40,546 nt of DNA from Scleroderma bovista (Eukaryota > Basidiomycota > Agaricomycetes > Boletales > Sclerodermataceae). Made by a program: the position numbers and the translations under genes. The notes beneath the pieces were generated by a model that ran no database searches, was not told where the DNA came from, and saw nothing but the letters and a program-made list of their open reading frames with translations. The DNA lies in contig JAYMGJ010000575.1 of assembly GCA_037178675.1 (NCBI GenBank), positions 1-40,546 of the forward strand. The letters run 5' to 3'. Below, one piece after another: positions 19,604 through 30,148 of the stretch. How positions within the stretch are numbered: position 1 is the stretch's first letter; each line of letters opens with the position of its first letter.

Positions 19604-20116
19604 CAATGGAATTGTGTTTTGTGAGAGTAGAATAAATAGGATGCGAACAACCGGGTCAAGGGCAATAACACCAAGGTGTATTATATAATCAATTACCCCA
19701 AATGACCACCGGTCCGGTTCGGGTACCAACAGCCAAGCAAGGACCGGTCACCGGTTCCACCACATCATCATGTGCGAATTGTGTTAATCACTACTATTCA
19801 TGATCATATCTTGAATACCTTTCATCTGCCGGTTGTTTATCATGGTACATATGATTACCGGCGACCAATTGAATTCACCAGTGTGTGTTTGTGGCACTGA
19901 AGCAACTGGTTATTGATTTTACATGTGTTCTGCTTATCTTGCTTTTTGTCTGCATATCATAATTTGTATTGGACCATTGTGCACAATACATGGGAATATG
20001 TTATGTAATCATTTTCAACAATATATAGTGGCCATACTGGCATATTTCCCTTGCCTTTCCTCCACCACATTCACTCCCATCAAATCCCATTGCATTCAAC
20101 TGCAAAACCATTATCC
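19604..20116. other. Divergent intergenic region
   Basis: This is 513 bp between two divergently oriented genes. It holds several CCGGT motifs (19710-19760, near 19830 and 19860), otherwise rare outside the minisatellites, and an AT-rich part before 20117. It presumably contains both promoters. I see no ORF or RNA gene. Confidence 0.4.
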
Positions 20117-22438
20117 ATGTCATCACAAGCCAATGCCTTAACCTCCTCCATCGGCACCGGTGAGGACCATGCGAAGGCGATTATTACCCATGCAGCCAAG
20201 GTCATACGGCAATATACCGACGGTCTCAAATATAATAGCACTATGGAATACTGGAAGGAAACCACACAGGTTGTGTGGGATAGGCTGGTGAGTTATTAGT
20301 ACATAGTTTGATATCTGCACCCATCAATCCCACAGAAAGAGGTAACTGCCATTGTAGATGAGTTGCCGGCCGGCTTTGCAATCCCAATCCATGTCATCGT
20401 GGCCGATGCCTTCATGGTGAGCCCCAACTCACTTCTTGAGGCAAAGAAATGGCCACCTTGGGAGCGCATCCGTCGGGCAAAGGACAAAGACGTTGAGGAT
20501 CACCCATGGTACAATCTCCAGGAGCCTGCCCTGCCAGTTCCTCCTGCACCAACAACAACACCGGTAACGCAGGTGAAAGGAAAGGAGAAGGATAGGAATG
20601 AAGACATGGATAGTGGGAAATTAGGTGAGCACGCCACATTTATAATCACAATTGATTTCTGTTCTGACGAGCCAAGGTGCAGGAACCGAGGAGAGTGGTG
20701 GAGAGTTGGCAGGACGCCGGTCCATCTAAGAAAGGCAAGGAGAAAGCAAAGGTAGTGGAAGATCCACAAGGTAACATAAACAAGGGGATGTCTGGTAAGC
20801 AATATGACTGTTGGATTGACATGAAGGTGTTTTCTGATAAAGGTAATGTGCAGACAAGCAGGATGGTGGTGGCCCGGTGGTAAGATGCTGATCTCAGTCC
20901 TGAGCAACCACACAGTCAAAGAAGGGGAAGGAGAAGGAAGTGCAAATGCAAGTGGAAGTGGAGGGAGAGTCACAGAGCAAGATCACTGGGGGGAAATTGG
21001 GTAAGTGAGGTACCATTGATATGAAGTCAGGCACTGATCAACTCGGAATGTAGACAACGAGCAGGCCGGTGGAGAGCAGGCCAGAGGATGGTCTCTTTCC
21101 CAACCAGCCGGTGCATCAAATCAGAATCAGAGTAAATCCCGAGGATGCACGCCACGTATTAAGTCTGCACCTACTGTTGACAGCGAGGAAGATCATGATA
21201 TGCCACCGGTCAACCCCACTCAACCAAAAGCATCATTCCTTGCACCGGTAGGATTTGGCCCTGTTCCACCGGAGGATCGGTGCGATTGATGTCAGAAGGG
21301 TGACAAAATGTGCTTGGTAAAGCCAGGTCGGGCTTGCTTAAACTGCAACAAGGTAAAGATGAAGTGCAGTTTGACAGACAGGCTTCGTGCCCAATCTCGG
21401 GCCCCATCTGAGGCAGCCACGACCACAACCTGGTGACGTCGGTCCCCTTCCAGGGTTCCATCGGAGATTGCCCCTGATGTCACCCCACGGCCAGCAAAGT
21501 GACAACGGTCGTCCAGCATCCACCCTACTCCTGGACCATCAAAGGCCAAGGCAAGACAGGTTGAAAGGTCCTCAGGCAAAGGTGAGTATCATCCATGCTT
21601 TGTATCCTTGCATTCAAATTGCTGACCAGGTTTTGAAGTTTATATTCAAACACCTTCATTGTTGCCCAAATCAAAGTCCCGCGATACCAGTGTTGCCTCA
21701 ACCTGTGCAGCATCTGCCACCGACCCTCCGACGACCCCATCTGCTGTTGTGACATCCGGCATGACCGAGGGTGAGCGGTTGCAGGACGTGGAGGAGGAGG
21801 TCTTCCTTCTCAAGAAGGATATTGCGAGGATGAAGGAGGATACCGAGGAGGACATTGTCCTTCTGAAGAGAGATAATGCAAGGATGAGGGTGGAGTTGGA
21901 GCAGAACTGGGAGGAGCTGGAGACACTCTGGGAACTTGTGGAAGCCATGCGCGAAGACCAGTTCCCCACTGCTCCTGCACTCCGTGACCCTGCAGTACCT
22001 TCTCCAGTCGAATGTCCTCCACCTGGTATGCATGGACCTCCGCCTTCTGAACATTCTCAATATCCCAACATTTCCCCATCCATCTGGGCATTGTTAGATC
22101 TACCTGCAGGTTGGTGCTTTTGTTTTCCGATCCCTCGAATTCATGTTTTGAATGGTGCAGGTGACACTCCAGGTCCCAGTGCTGGTACCGACCACCAGGT
22201 ATCTGCAATTCTGGCCTGTGTCCCTCTGGAGACCTCGGACATGGATATTTCAACAGGCTCCACCGACAGACCGAAAAAAGTGGACCCAACACCTGCTGTT
22301 GCCATGGGGATTCAGCCATCCCCCATCATTACCGTCACTCCCCCTGCACCAGAACCTCAAGATGTTGATACTCCGGCATCAGAGCAACCAGATGTTGCAA
22401 TGGGTGAAGGAGGCGGGGACTCCTCACATAAGGACTAA
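20117..22438 (+). pseudogene. Zn2Cys6-cluster and coiled-coil protein gene, multi-exon, with three TGA stops
   Basis: The ATG at 20117 starts MSSQANALTSSIGTG; the first intron is 20288-20335, after which KEVTAIVDELPAGFAIP follows in frame. Further exons carry basic, lysine-rich linkers (KGKEK). A canonical binuclear zinc cluster is encoded at 21281-21367: CX2CX6CX7CX2CX6C (CD-stop-CQKGDKMC, then CLNCNKVKMKC), where the stop is TGA at 21287-21289. Two more in-frame TGA codons follow at 21434-21436 and 21500-21502. An intron at 21582-21629 leads to a 60-residue coiled coil (VEEEVFLLKKDIARMKED and a near repeat) and an acidic proline-rich end. Such a protein would bind DNA as a dimer. It belongs to an expanded family rather than to a known regulator, and this copy looks dead. 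Confidence 0.7.
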
Positions 22439-22679
22439 TTTTGTTTCATTGCCACAAACTTTGTATTTGTAGTACAATTAGTATCCTTTGTTTGTGTAAA
22501 AATATATTTGCATGCATGGCTATGATTAAATGGTGTGTAAGTGATCTACTTGTATGCTTAGCACCGGTCAGTGAGGCCAATGGCCCATTTCTTTACTTAT
22601 AATTATTCTGTACCATTGCCAATATTATCATGTGATGCATTACTAGTTCATATTTGTCACCCGACATTGGATAGTACTG
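22439..22679. other. AT-rich spacer after the zinc-cluster gene
   Basis: This holds the 3' flank of the zinc-cluster gene (TTTGTATTTG, AATATATTT) and the transition to the second 30-bp minisatellite field. No other feature is visible. Confidence 0.4.
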
Positions 22680-23830
22680 GATGATGAATCCTGGTCAGCA
22701 CACTACTGGCATAATGATGACCAGTCAGTGCACACCAAGTATGATCTTCCCATGGTGGTTGGCTTACCATAGTATACTAACAATGTACTCATACCTTTGA
22801 TTAGCTTGAGTGGGCTTGTCTTATAGCACAGCCGGTATGATCATGACCGGTATGTACACCGGTGTAGTCATTACCGGCAAGTGCAATACCAGCATGACCA
22901 TCATCTGCCAGTACTCGGTCTGTTGTTACAATATAATATTGGTATGGTTATTACTTGTCAGTGCTCTTCTTGTGAGAGTATCACCAGGCAGCATTCTTCC
23001 AGCATGGTATTGTTTACCACCAACCAAAACAATACTGGTATCCATATCATCAGCCGGTACCAAACTATTGGTCAGATGGTTACCACCAGCCTAAACAATA
23101 CTGGTATGCATATGATTGGCCGGTATCATGATTACTGGTCAGCATAATACTGGTATTGTCACCACCAGCCAAAAAATACTGGTATTCTTATCATTGGCCA
23201 GTATGATCACCACCTTACTGGTCAATATTCTTTTGTGACCAGTATATGCGCTACTGGCTGGCTCAATACCTGATAAATTCAGTGTCACCATCACTCTAGC
23301 AATCCACAACCATTGGAGTGCTATCCTGATAATTAAATTGCCTTATTATATGACCATTACTGGTCGGGCCACTACCGGTATGACCATTACCGGCCGGGAT
23401 ACCACCGGCATGCCCAATACCGGTTGGGATACTACTGGTATGATCATTACCTGTCCGCATACAACCAACATGACCATGACCAGCTCTTATGCTATCAGCA
23501 TGATGATTACAACTGGTACAATCGGTATGAACACTACTAGTGGGGATACTACCGACATGACCAATACCGGTCGGGATACTACTGGCATGGTCTTTCCCAG
23601 TTTGTATGCTACTAGCATGACTATTACAACTGGTATAACAGGTATAACCATTACCGGTATGATCATTACTGGCTGGTACAATGCTTGATTAATCATTACT
23701 GGCCAGTACACCACCTGAATGCTTATCATTAGCTTGTACTACTTGCATAATCATTTCCATTCAATACAGTACCAGTCTCGTCTTTGCTAACATGTACAAT
23801 CCTCACATGGCTATCATCAGCCTGTACTGT
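22680..23830 (+). repeat. 30-bp minisatellite field, right copy
   Basis: Same family and same strand as 17330-18345: units such as ACCGGTATGACCATTACCGGCCGGGATACC with 30-bp spacing, clearest at 23355-23690. Together the two fields flank the divergent gene pair. The right field is richer in TATGACCATTACC, the left in TATGGTCACCACC. No coding potential; the ORFs seen across it are translated repeats. Confidence 0.88.
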
Positions 23831-23894
23831 TTCTGTTCTTGAATTATCTTATAGTGATATCTATTATCTATAATTGAAGGCCTGAATCCAAAAT

Positions 23895-24870
23895 ATTTTT
23901 TCCTCTCTGGCCCGACCATACACTATGGTGACACCCACACCCAGGCCGGACTATCCATTATGATGACACCCCTACCCTGGCCCAACCATACACTATATGA
24001 TGACACACCTACCCTGGCCCGACCATACACTATGATGACACACCTACCCTGGCCCGACCATACACTATGGTGATGCCCACACCCAGGCTGGACTGTACAA
24101 TATGGTGACACCCCTACCCTGGCCCGACCATACACTATGGTGATGCCCACACTGTTGGAGTCGGACTGACTTTCTTACATAAGCGCTAGAGCGCACTACA
24201 GTAGAGTTCGTGTTACCTAGTCCCTCAGTAGCTTGATAGACTACTGAGGGTGAGTACCTTTGGTACACTTCCATTACTACTTACTGATGCCCTGTAGTTA
24301 TCCTACAGGTAAATACTAATAAGAGTAGCTTGATAGACTACTGAGGTTATCCTACAGTTCCCTGCACGAGCCATCTAACAACACACACCCAGGCTGGACT
24401 GTACAATATGGTGACACCCCTACCCTGGCCTGACCATACACTATGGTAATGCCCACCCCCACGCCGGACTGTATATTATGGTGACACCCACACCCAGGCC
24501 GGACTGTACATTATGGTGACACCCCTACCCTGGCCCCACCATACACTATGGTGACACCCACACCCAGGCCGGACTGTTCAATATGCACCCATACCCTGGC
24601 CTGACCATACACTATGGTGACACCCACACCCAGGCCGGACTGTATATTATGGTTAAACTACACACCCTGGCTGGACCATACACTATGGTGATACCTGCAT
24701 CCTGGCCCAAACCTATATTATGGTGACAACCCACCCCCAGGCCGGACCATGTATTATGGTGACAATTCTGCATACTGGCCAGACCATAAATCATGGCAAC
24801 ACCCTGTAGTCCGGCCTGACCCCAGCTGGCCCATAACATACGGCCGATTGTCAACCCCCACTGGCCGTAA
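23895..24870 (-). repeat. 35-bp minisatellite field interrupted by a solo LTR
   Basis: Units of about 34-36 bp alternate between two types, one containing CCTGGCCCGACCATACACTATGGTGACACC and one containing CCAGGCCGGACTGTACATTATGGTGACACC. This makes a dimeric repeat of about 70 bp in part of the array. The array is broken at 24153-24380 by an LTR and decays toward 24870. It has no relation to the 30-bp family and no gene. Confidence 0.85.
24153..24380 (+). mobile_element. Solo LTR, 228 bp, inside the 35-bp minisatellite
   Basis: It starts TGTTGGAGTCGG and ends CCATCTAACA, classic TG..CA ends of a Copia-type LTR. It is homologous to the LTR at 15646-15890. The flanks are AC-rich (CCCACAC on the left, ACACACACCC on the right), so a 4-bp ACAC or 5-bp duplication is possible but cannot be placed exactly. 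The repeat array continues in phase on both sides, which confirms the insertion. Confidence 0.85.
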
Positions 24871-25218
24871 AGTATGGTACAATGTAGGTTCATTATGTGG
24901 TTAACTAGTACTAGGGGCTGCTGCTAGCAGTGGTCGGAAAGTCCATCGTCCGTTGTCAATGGTGCAGGGCGTGTGAACAGGAGATGCATTATCACTCATC
25001 ACCAGTAGTCAGGTTCCAAGGGCGGCGGGTGGGCCAGTGGCAAAAGAGTAAGGTAATAGTATGGAAACCAGAGTGAGACCACAAGAAAAGGGAGGAAAAA
25101 GGTTGGGGAGGGAATGGAGGGGAATGAGGGGCACAACTTAAAGACAATGAGAGTGGGGATGGGCGGGGATAGATACATGCGAAGGGGAGGGAAGGTGGGG
25201 GGTGGTGACGGCGCCACT
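24871..25218. other. Purine-rich spacer before the recombinase gene end
   Basis: This 350-bp spacer is rich in GGGAGG/GGGGA tracts on the plus strand (25080-25210). I see no gene; the frames across it are proline/serine low complexity. Confidence 0.4.
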
Positions 25219-25983
25219 TCACAGTGCAGGATCAGCATCAAGGACCGCTGTCCCGTCCAGGGTGACACGGTGGCACTTTCCGCACCCATATTGTTTGCAC
25301 GCTGCCTTGATCGCATGGAGCAGGGCGGTGTGCCCCTTCTCGGTGGTGCGGCCATATGTGCGGAGGAAGTTTGCCTCGTTCCCTTCGAATCTGGCACAGG
25401 TAGTGAGTAGGTCCAACACATTAGTACAAGTCAGCTACGTAGCACGGGGCGGAGAGGTGGCTTACTCGTCGAGAAACTCCGTCGTGATCTTCTTGCGCTG
25501 GGAGTACTTCTCGTGGAACCACCGGTTGGCCCCATTGTAGTGTTCATGGGGCCACTCTTTCAGTGGGGTGAAAAGCTTGAGTCGCAGTGCGCCCTTGTTC
25601 CAGTGACGCACGATCTCCCGCCAGGACTCCCATTTCGGCATGCACGTCACCCCATCCTCAAGCAGGATGGGCACCTTGGGGATGACCAGACCAGTTTCTG
25701 GCATGGCACCTCGTGCAGCCCCCCCATTCCTCATGTGAGGAGGTGTCGTCCTCAGGGTGGTGACACCATTTGGTCCTGTTGACACTGAGGGCAATGATGA
25801 GGATGGCAGCGGCGATGACAGCATCGAGGCCTGTCCTGCGTGGGAAGAGAGTGGAGTGGGATGGTTTGTCAGGTTGGGGTGGTGGAAGGATGGCTGGTGA
25901 GACGCTGGAGGTGTTGGCTGAGCATAGCTGGGTGCGAAAACAAATGGCTGGGGCACTGTGAGTGGGGTGATGGAAAGTTAGTT

Positions 25984-25995
25984 GGGGGGGGGGGG
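25984..25995. repeat. G12 homopolymer
   Basis: Twelve consecutive G lie in the recombinase gene (C-run on its coding strand), exactly where two reading frames change over. It is a likely slippage or sequencing-error site, or it lies in an intron ending CACTCACAG. Confidence 0.9.
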
Positions 25996-27225
25996 CTGGG
26001 ATGCAACAACCATTAGATTTTGATGGAACACACGCACCATTGCTGCTCTGAATGGATGGAAGGTATGGGTTTGAGAAGCCCCAAGTGCCTGGGCATGCGT
26101 GGTTCGACACTGAGCAGTTGGCCATATTGCTGAACTGTTGTCGCAGGCCCCTTATGTCATCTGACATTGCCAGCTGCGACATGCTCATTTTGTCCACTGA
26201 CACTTGCAGTACCCGCATGTCCGCTGTCAGCACTGCATGATGAGCCACCTGGAGAGCTTCAGTAGTGGTGTCTGGTTGTGCAAGGGTGGCTTCTCCAGCA
26301 GGTAGCTGCTCTGCTTCCCATGAGGTCGGTGCAAGAGCATTGGAGTGATCGTTTTCATGAGTGTGGAGCTCGTCGAGCAGGTACTTCATGAGTGTATCCT
26401 TCTGCAAGTGCAAAGGTAATGGGGGAAAGGAAGAAGGAAAAAGAAAAAGAAAACAAAGATCAGTCAGCACGTCTGCTGCCCCAGATAGGAAGGCATGATG
26501 CAGGGCCATGCACACCATCTCATAAAAATGAAAAGGGCTCACCTGCTTGCCTTCGGCCCATCTGCCCCACCAATGAACCCGTGTCAAGAGCCACGGTTTT
26601 GGGGCGAGCATGAAGCAATACTGTGCCCCGCCACACCAAAAACAGTGTGTTGAGAAGTTCCCTGGGATGCCAGCCTCAGTCGTGGCCTCGTTCAGTTGCT
26701 TCTGAACGGCCTCATGTGAAAGTGGCAGCCCTGGCTGCAAGACACCATTTGTGCTCAGCGTAGAGAACACAAAATCTGTCCCGGCCATCAAACGTCCAAG
26801 ATGCATGTATTCGACCCATTTGATCCAAAGTACCAGCCACAGAAATGGATCGCACGAAGGCATCCCTGGGCACGGATAGAGCTGGTACTGGTTGTCTGCC
26901 GGAGATCAAGCGTGATTGAGCACAATATGATACTACTTCAGTTTCCATAGTACCGGATGATGAGGAGAGAATGGACATACTTCGTAAGTTGATTTCTCGT
27001 GTTCCCTTGTCCATTTTCTTCTGCCAGCCCTTCCTGTTTTGCAGATGGACCCAGAAAGAGGTCCACTGCTCGCTTGCTGTCAGTGAGCCCTCTTTGCCAT
27101 CCAGGTACTTGACTAACATGGCATCCACAGCTGGGGCGCTTTCAATTACGATGTCTTGTCGCCTCAGCTTGACTAGCTCACTGTTCCTGGGTCGCAGGCT
27201 CCTCCATCACAGCGACTGCACCCTT

Positions 27226-27750
27226 CGTCACCAGTACCTGTGGTGGAACTAATGAGACGAGACAAAGAACAACCTGCTCTACATACTGTACCCACTGGCT
27301 CGAAGCCCAGCTTGTTGAGAGCAGCGGAAGGCACAAGACCCGGTTTAGTAGCCTGGCGCGATGGTGGCACAGGGGGGTTGGTACTAGATTCTCTGGAGAG
27401 GGTCCCTCGATGCTCTGCCACAGGCTCCTCTGTCATAGTGACTGCACTCTTCATCACTGGTACCTGTGGTGGAACTGATGAGACGAGACAGAAAAAAACC
27501 CCGCTTTACATACTGTATCGACCGGCTTGAAGCCCTGCTTGTTGAGAGCAACGGAAGGCGCGAGACCCGGTTTAGTAGCCTGACAAGATGGTGGCACAGA
27601 GGGGTGGGTACTAGATTCTCTGGAGAGTGTATCCACTGGCTCGAAGCCCAGCTTATCGAGAGCAGTGGAAGGCGCAAGACCTGGTTTAGTAGCCTGGCGA
27701 GATGGTGGCACAGAGGAGCGGAAGCTAGATTCTCTGGAGAGGGTGCCCTG
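27226..27750 (-). repeat. Tandem duplication of an exon-intron unit in the recombinase gene
   Basis: A 226-bp unit repeats in tandem (for example TGGTGGAACT at 27241 and again at 27467). Each unit encodes LSRESS-x3-VPPSRQATKPGL followed by a KLGFEPV block and includes an intron, GTATGT..CCACCACAG in the copy near 27460-27515 and a close duplicate near 27230-27285. A third copy of the coding part (about 27620-27740) lacks the intron. Copies differ at several bases, so it is not recent. Confidence 0.8.
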
Positions 27751-28424
27751 GCGCTCTGCCAGGGGTTCCTCCGCTGGCGCTGTAGATGTCACACTGACTG
27801 ACCATGGCCGGGGAGTTTCGTCGCCAGTTTCTTGAGACGTCTCGTTTTCCACAGGTGGCATAGTATGACAAATGGATCCGTCAGCATGACGGTGTTGCGG
27901 AGTTGGCGGTCGTTGACCAATATGTCCCTGGACTTGACGAGGAAAGATAGATGAGGGATCTACGTTTGGAGCAACCTTTGAGCACCAGAAATAATCACAA
28001 CACACTCCATACCTTGTTCACGAATAGAAGTATCTGTGGTACTGGAGCTGGGTGGTTGGATGGTTGTCAGTTGTTGAGCACCGTCGTTGGAGAACATCTT
28101 CAGCTGCTGCACAAGTGGTTCTGAGAGAAATGGATTGTCATCACCGATGTCTGCGATCGCCTGAGGCGGAGCGGCTTGAGTAGCCAACTGGCTTCGGCGA
28201 AAGGTTGCATCCCGAACGAGACCGGTGTCTCATCCAGTGGCCTTGATCCTGGGGCGCAAACGTGTTGGTGTGACAACGACTGGCGGCGACAACTGTCGAC
28301 GTCCACCACCAAATTGTACATGAATGTAGTTATCGGAGGAAGAGGACATGTCATCAGGCTCAGTAAGTGGGTCTGCCTCTACAGAGCCTTCCTGGGTGGC
28401 GCCTCGTCTGTTATTTGATGGCAT

Positions 28425-29420
28425 CTGTAAATATGTCAGTATTGCTAATTCATACTAAACAAAACCAGGCGTACCGACAACAGGATGCACGGGTGCGTAA
28501 AGTGGGATAAAAGACAAACCGAATTTCAAGGGCACAGCACAGAATAAATATGAGGACACTATTTCATGAAGAAGATCGGCTTATACGATCGATTGAGTTT
28601 CATAGCGATAAAAGAATGGTTGTTAGCATAAAGATGACACAAAAAGGAAAAGACAGACCAATCATGAGCCCTCAGAGCTAGTATGAGAACAACATTCGAT
28701 GAAGAAGGACAGTTCATCCATCGATTCGGATTCACACTGATAAAACAAGTTAGAAATAAACTATACAATGACTGACGATGACGATACTTGATGGTTGTTA
28801 GCATATACGAGCACTGATTGATGAATGTTTCTCGGGACACGAAATGAAAGTAGGATAAGCAACATTTTTGACCGTGTGGGAGGAAGCACTGAGGATAAGA
28901 ACTGGGAGGGTCGAGCGAGGGTCTCCGAGCACTGTGTGGGCATGCTTGCCACAGGGTATCTGTGCAAGACGAAGTTGGAGGAGGACTGCATTTGCGAGTG
29001 AGCTCTAACCTGTTTGTCTTTCGGCCAATGGTGGAGTTGGTGGGGATGGGAGTAGTGCACAATGTTGCTTGCATGCGCCGACTAATATAAGGCATGTCAC
29101 ACCAATGTCACACCAGGAGTTGGATCGCATCAGCCAATCAAGTAGCAGATAGTCGTCATACTGGATTTAAAACATGTCTGGTACTCAATGATCTCCATCT
29201 TCTTGGGATCGGAGTATTGTGGGATGGTCGTATAAGCTCCCCGGATCAACTGGCTGCAAAAAGAAGCATAACGAACCTCAGATCTGTACAGAGCTGGCAG
29301 CACAGTCGATCAATGAGTATATTGTAACTAGTGGATCATATTGCTCTGGTTTGGTGAATGAAACGCAACTCACTCGCTGGACACAATCACCTGGCTGGAA
29401 CTTGCACATCTTGACGTCTC
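28425..29420. other. Intergenic region with a degenerate 135-bp repeat
   Basis: This is about 1 kb without a convincing gene between the divergent recombinase gene and the basic-region gene. A diverged direct repeat is visible: GAGGACACTATTTCATGAAG (28551) against GAGAACAACATTCGATGAAG (28684), continuing through ATCGATT..TTCA..GATAAAA. Otherwise the sequence is unremarkable, and the minus-strand frames across it are not protein-like. Confidence 0.45.
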
Positions 29421-30148
29421 ATGGGCTGCAGAGCCCAATACCTTAATCTAGCTGAAAGGCAGGCCGCAGAGCGCACACGGAAAGCTCAATATGCAAAATC
29501 TCCTCGGTATGGTATACTATCGGTGTCATTGTCATTGCTCACATGTGTCCTAGGGGTAGAGAGAAGCGACAATGCCAGAACTCTAGGGCATATCGGAAGA
29601 AACACGGCCGACATCATGCAAGCAAGACTTCCCTACCATCAGACCAACTCCAATTCTCCGCAGTTGTTCCTTCTCTGCCCTCGTCCCTCACATCGCTCGC
29701 TGCAATGCCATTGCCTACATCCGACCTCTTTTGTGAAGCATCGTGTAGTGCAGATCTTTTGGACGAATCAGATCTTTGTCTCTGGGAACAGGAGCCTCCA
29801 TATGACTATCCCGAACCCTTTATGACAACACAAGAGGTACTATACACTAAGAATCTAGTAGATGTTCTGTTAGGTCGGCGCTGGAGGCTGGCAAAAGCGA
29901 TCAAGGATGACTGGGTGCTGTGCTTTGCAAAAGGAAAGGTTCAGGAGCTCATAGATGAGATAGTCGAAGGTCTTGCTGTGCACATCCAGAGGTGGTCCGT
30001 GGTAGCATCATGCATCACAGAGGTGGAGGACACTAACAGAAATGGGGTGATGGCGGATTGCTGGTTGCATTGGCAGGCTCGAGAGATATTCACAGACATT
30101 GGGGAAGTAAAGGCACTCGAAAATGGGGAGAATCCTTATTGTACCTAA
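29421..30148 (+). CDS. Hypothetical protein with basic N-terminal region, tail to tail with KDZ gene
   Basis: The ATG at 29421 gives MGCRAQYLNLAERQ; a 47-bp intron (29507-29553, GTATGG..CCTAG) joins KSPR to GREKRQ and yields 226 residues. The first 60 residues are strongly basic (ERTRKAQYAK, QNSRAYRKKHG), reminiscent of the DNA-contacting half of bZIP proteins, but no leucine zipper follows. The rest (LCLWEQEPPYDYPEPFMTTQEVLY, GRRWRLAKAIKDDWVLCFAKGKVQEL) is helical and soluble-looking. The frame has no damage. Its stop (30146-30148) abuts the stop of the KDZ gene with no base between. I do not know the family; the pairing suggests that it travels with the transposase. Confidence 0.7.

Larger units (their letters stand above)
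25219..28424 (-). pseudogene. Crypton-like tyrosine recombinase gene, multi-exon, inactivated
   Basis: The ATG at 28424-28422 starts MPSNNRRGATQEGSVE. After a disordered N-terminal region with internal repeats comes a core-binding-like part (LTASEQWTSFWVHLQNRKGW) and a catalytic part (MAGTDFVFSTLSTNG..LPLSHEAVQKQL). The HxxR box reads HCFWCGGAQYCFM, where related recombinases have arginines, followed by WWGRWAEG and a candidate catalytic tyrosine in LMKYLLDEL. The C-terminal exon (MPKWESWREIVRHW, then the last exon to 25219) is a conserved tail of unknown role. Damage: in-frame TGA at 28230-28232, the lost HxxR arginine, and a frame change near 27170. Around the 12-bp G run at 25984-25995 there is a further frame change or intron. 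Tyrosine recombinases of this sort move Crypton elements; I could not find terminal repeats. Confidence 0.72.

Noticed and set aside
17330..24870. Possible CRISPR-like arrays
   Set aside because: The repeats are contiguous degenerate minisatellites without conserved repeat and unique spacer alternation, in a eukaryotic genome.
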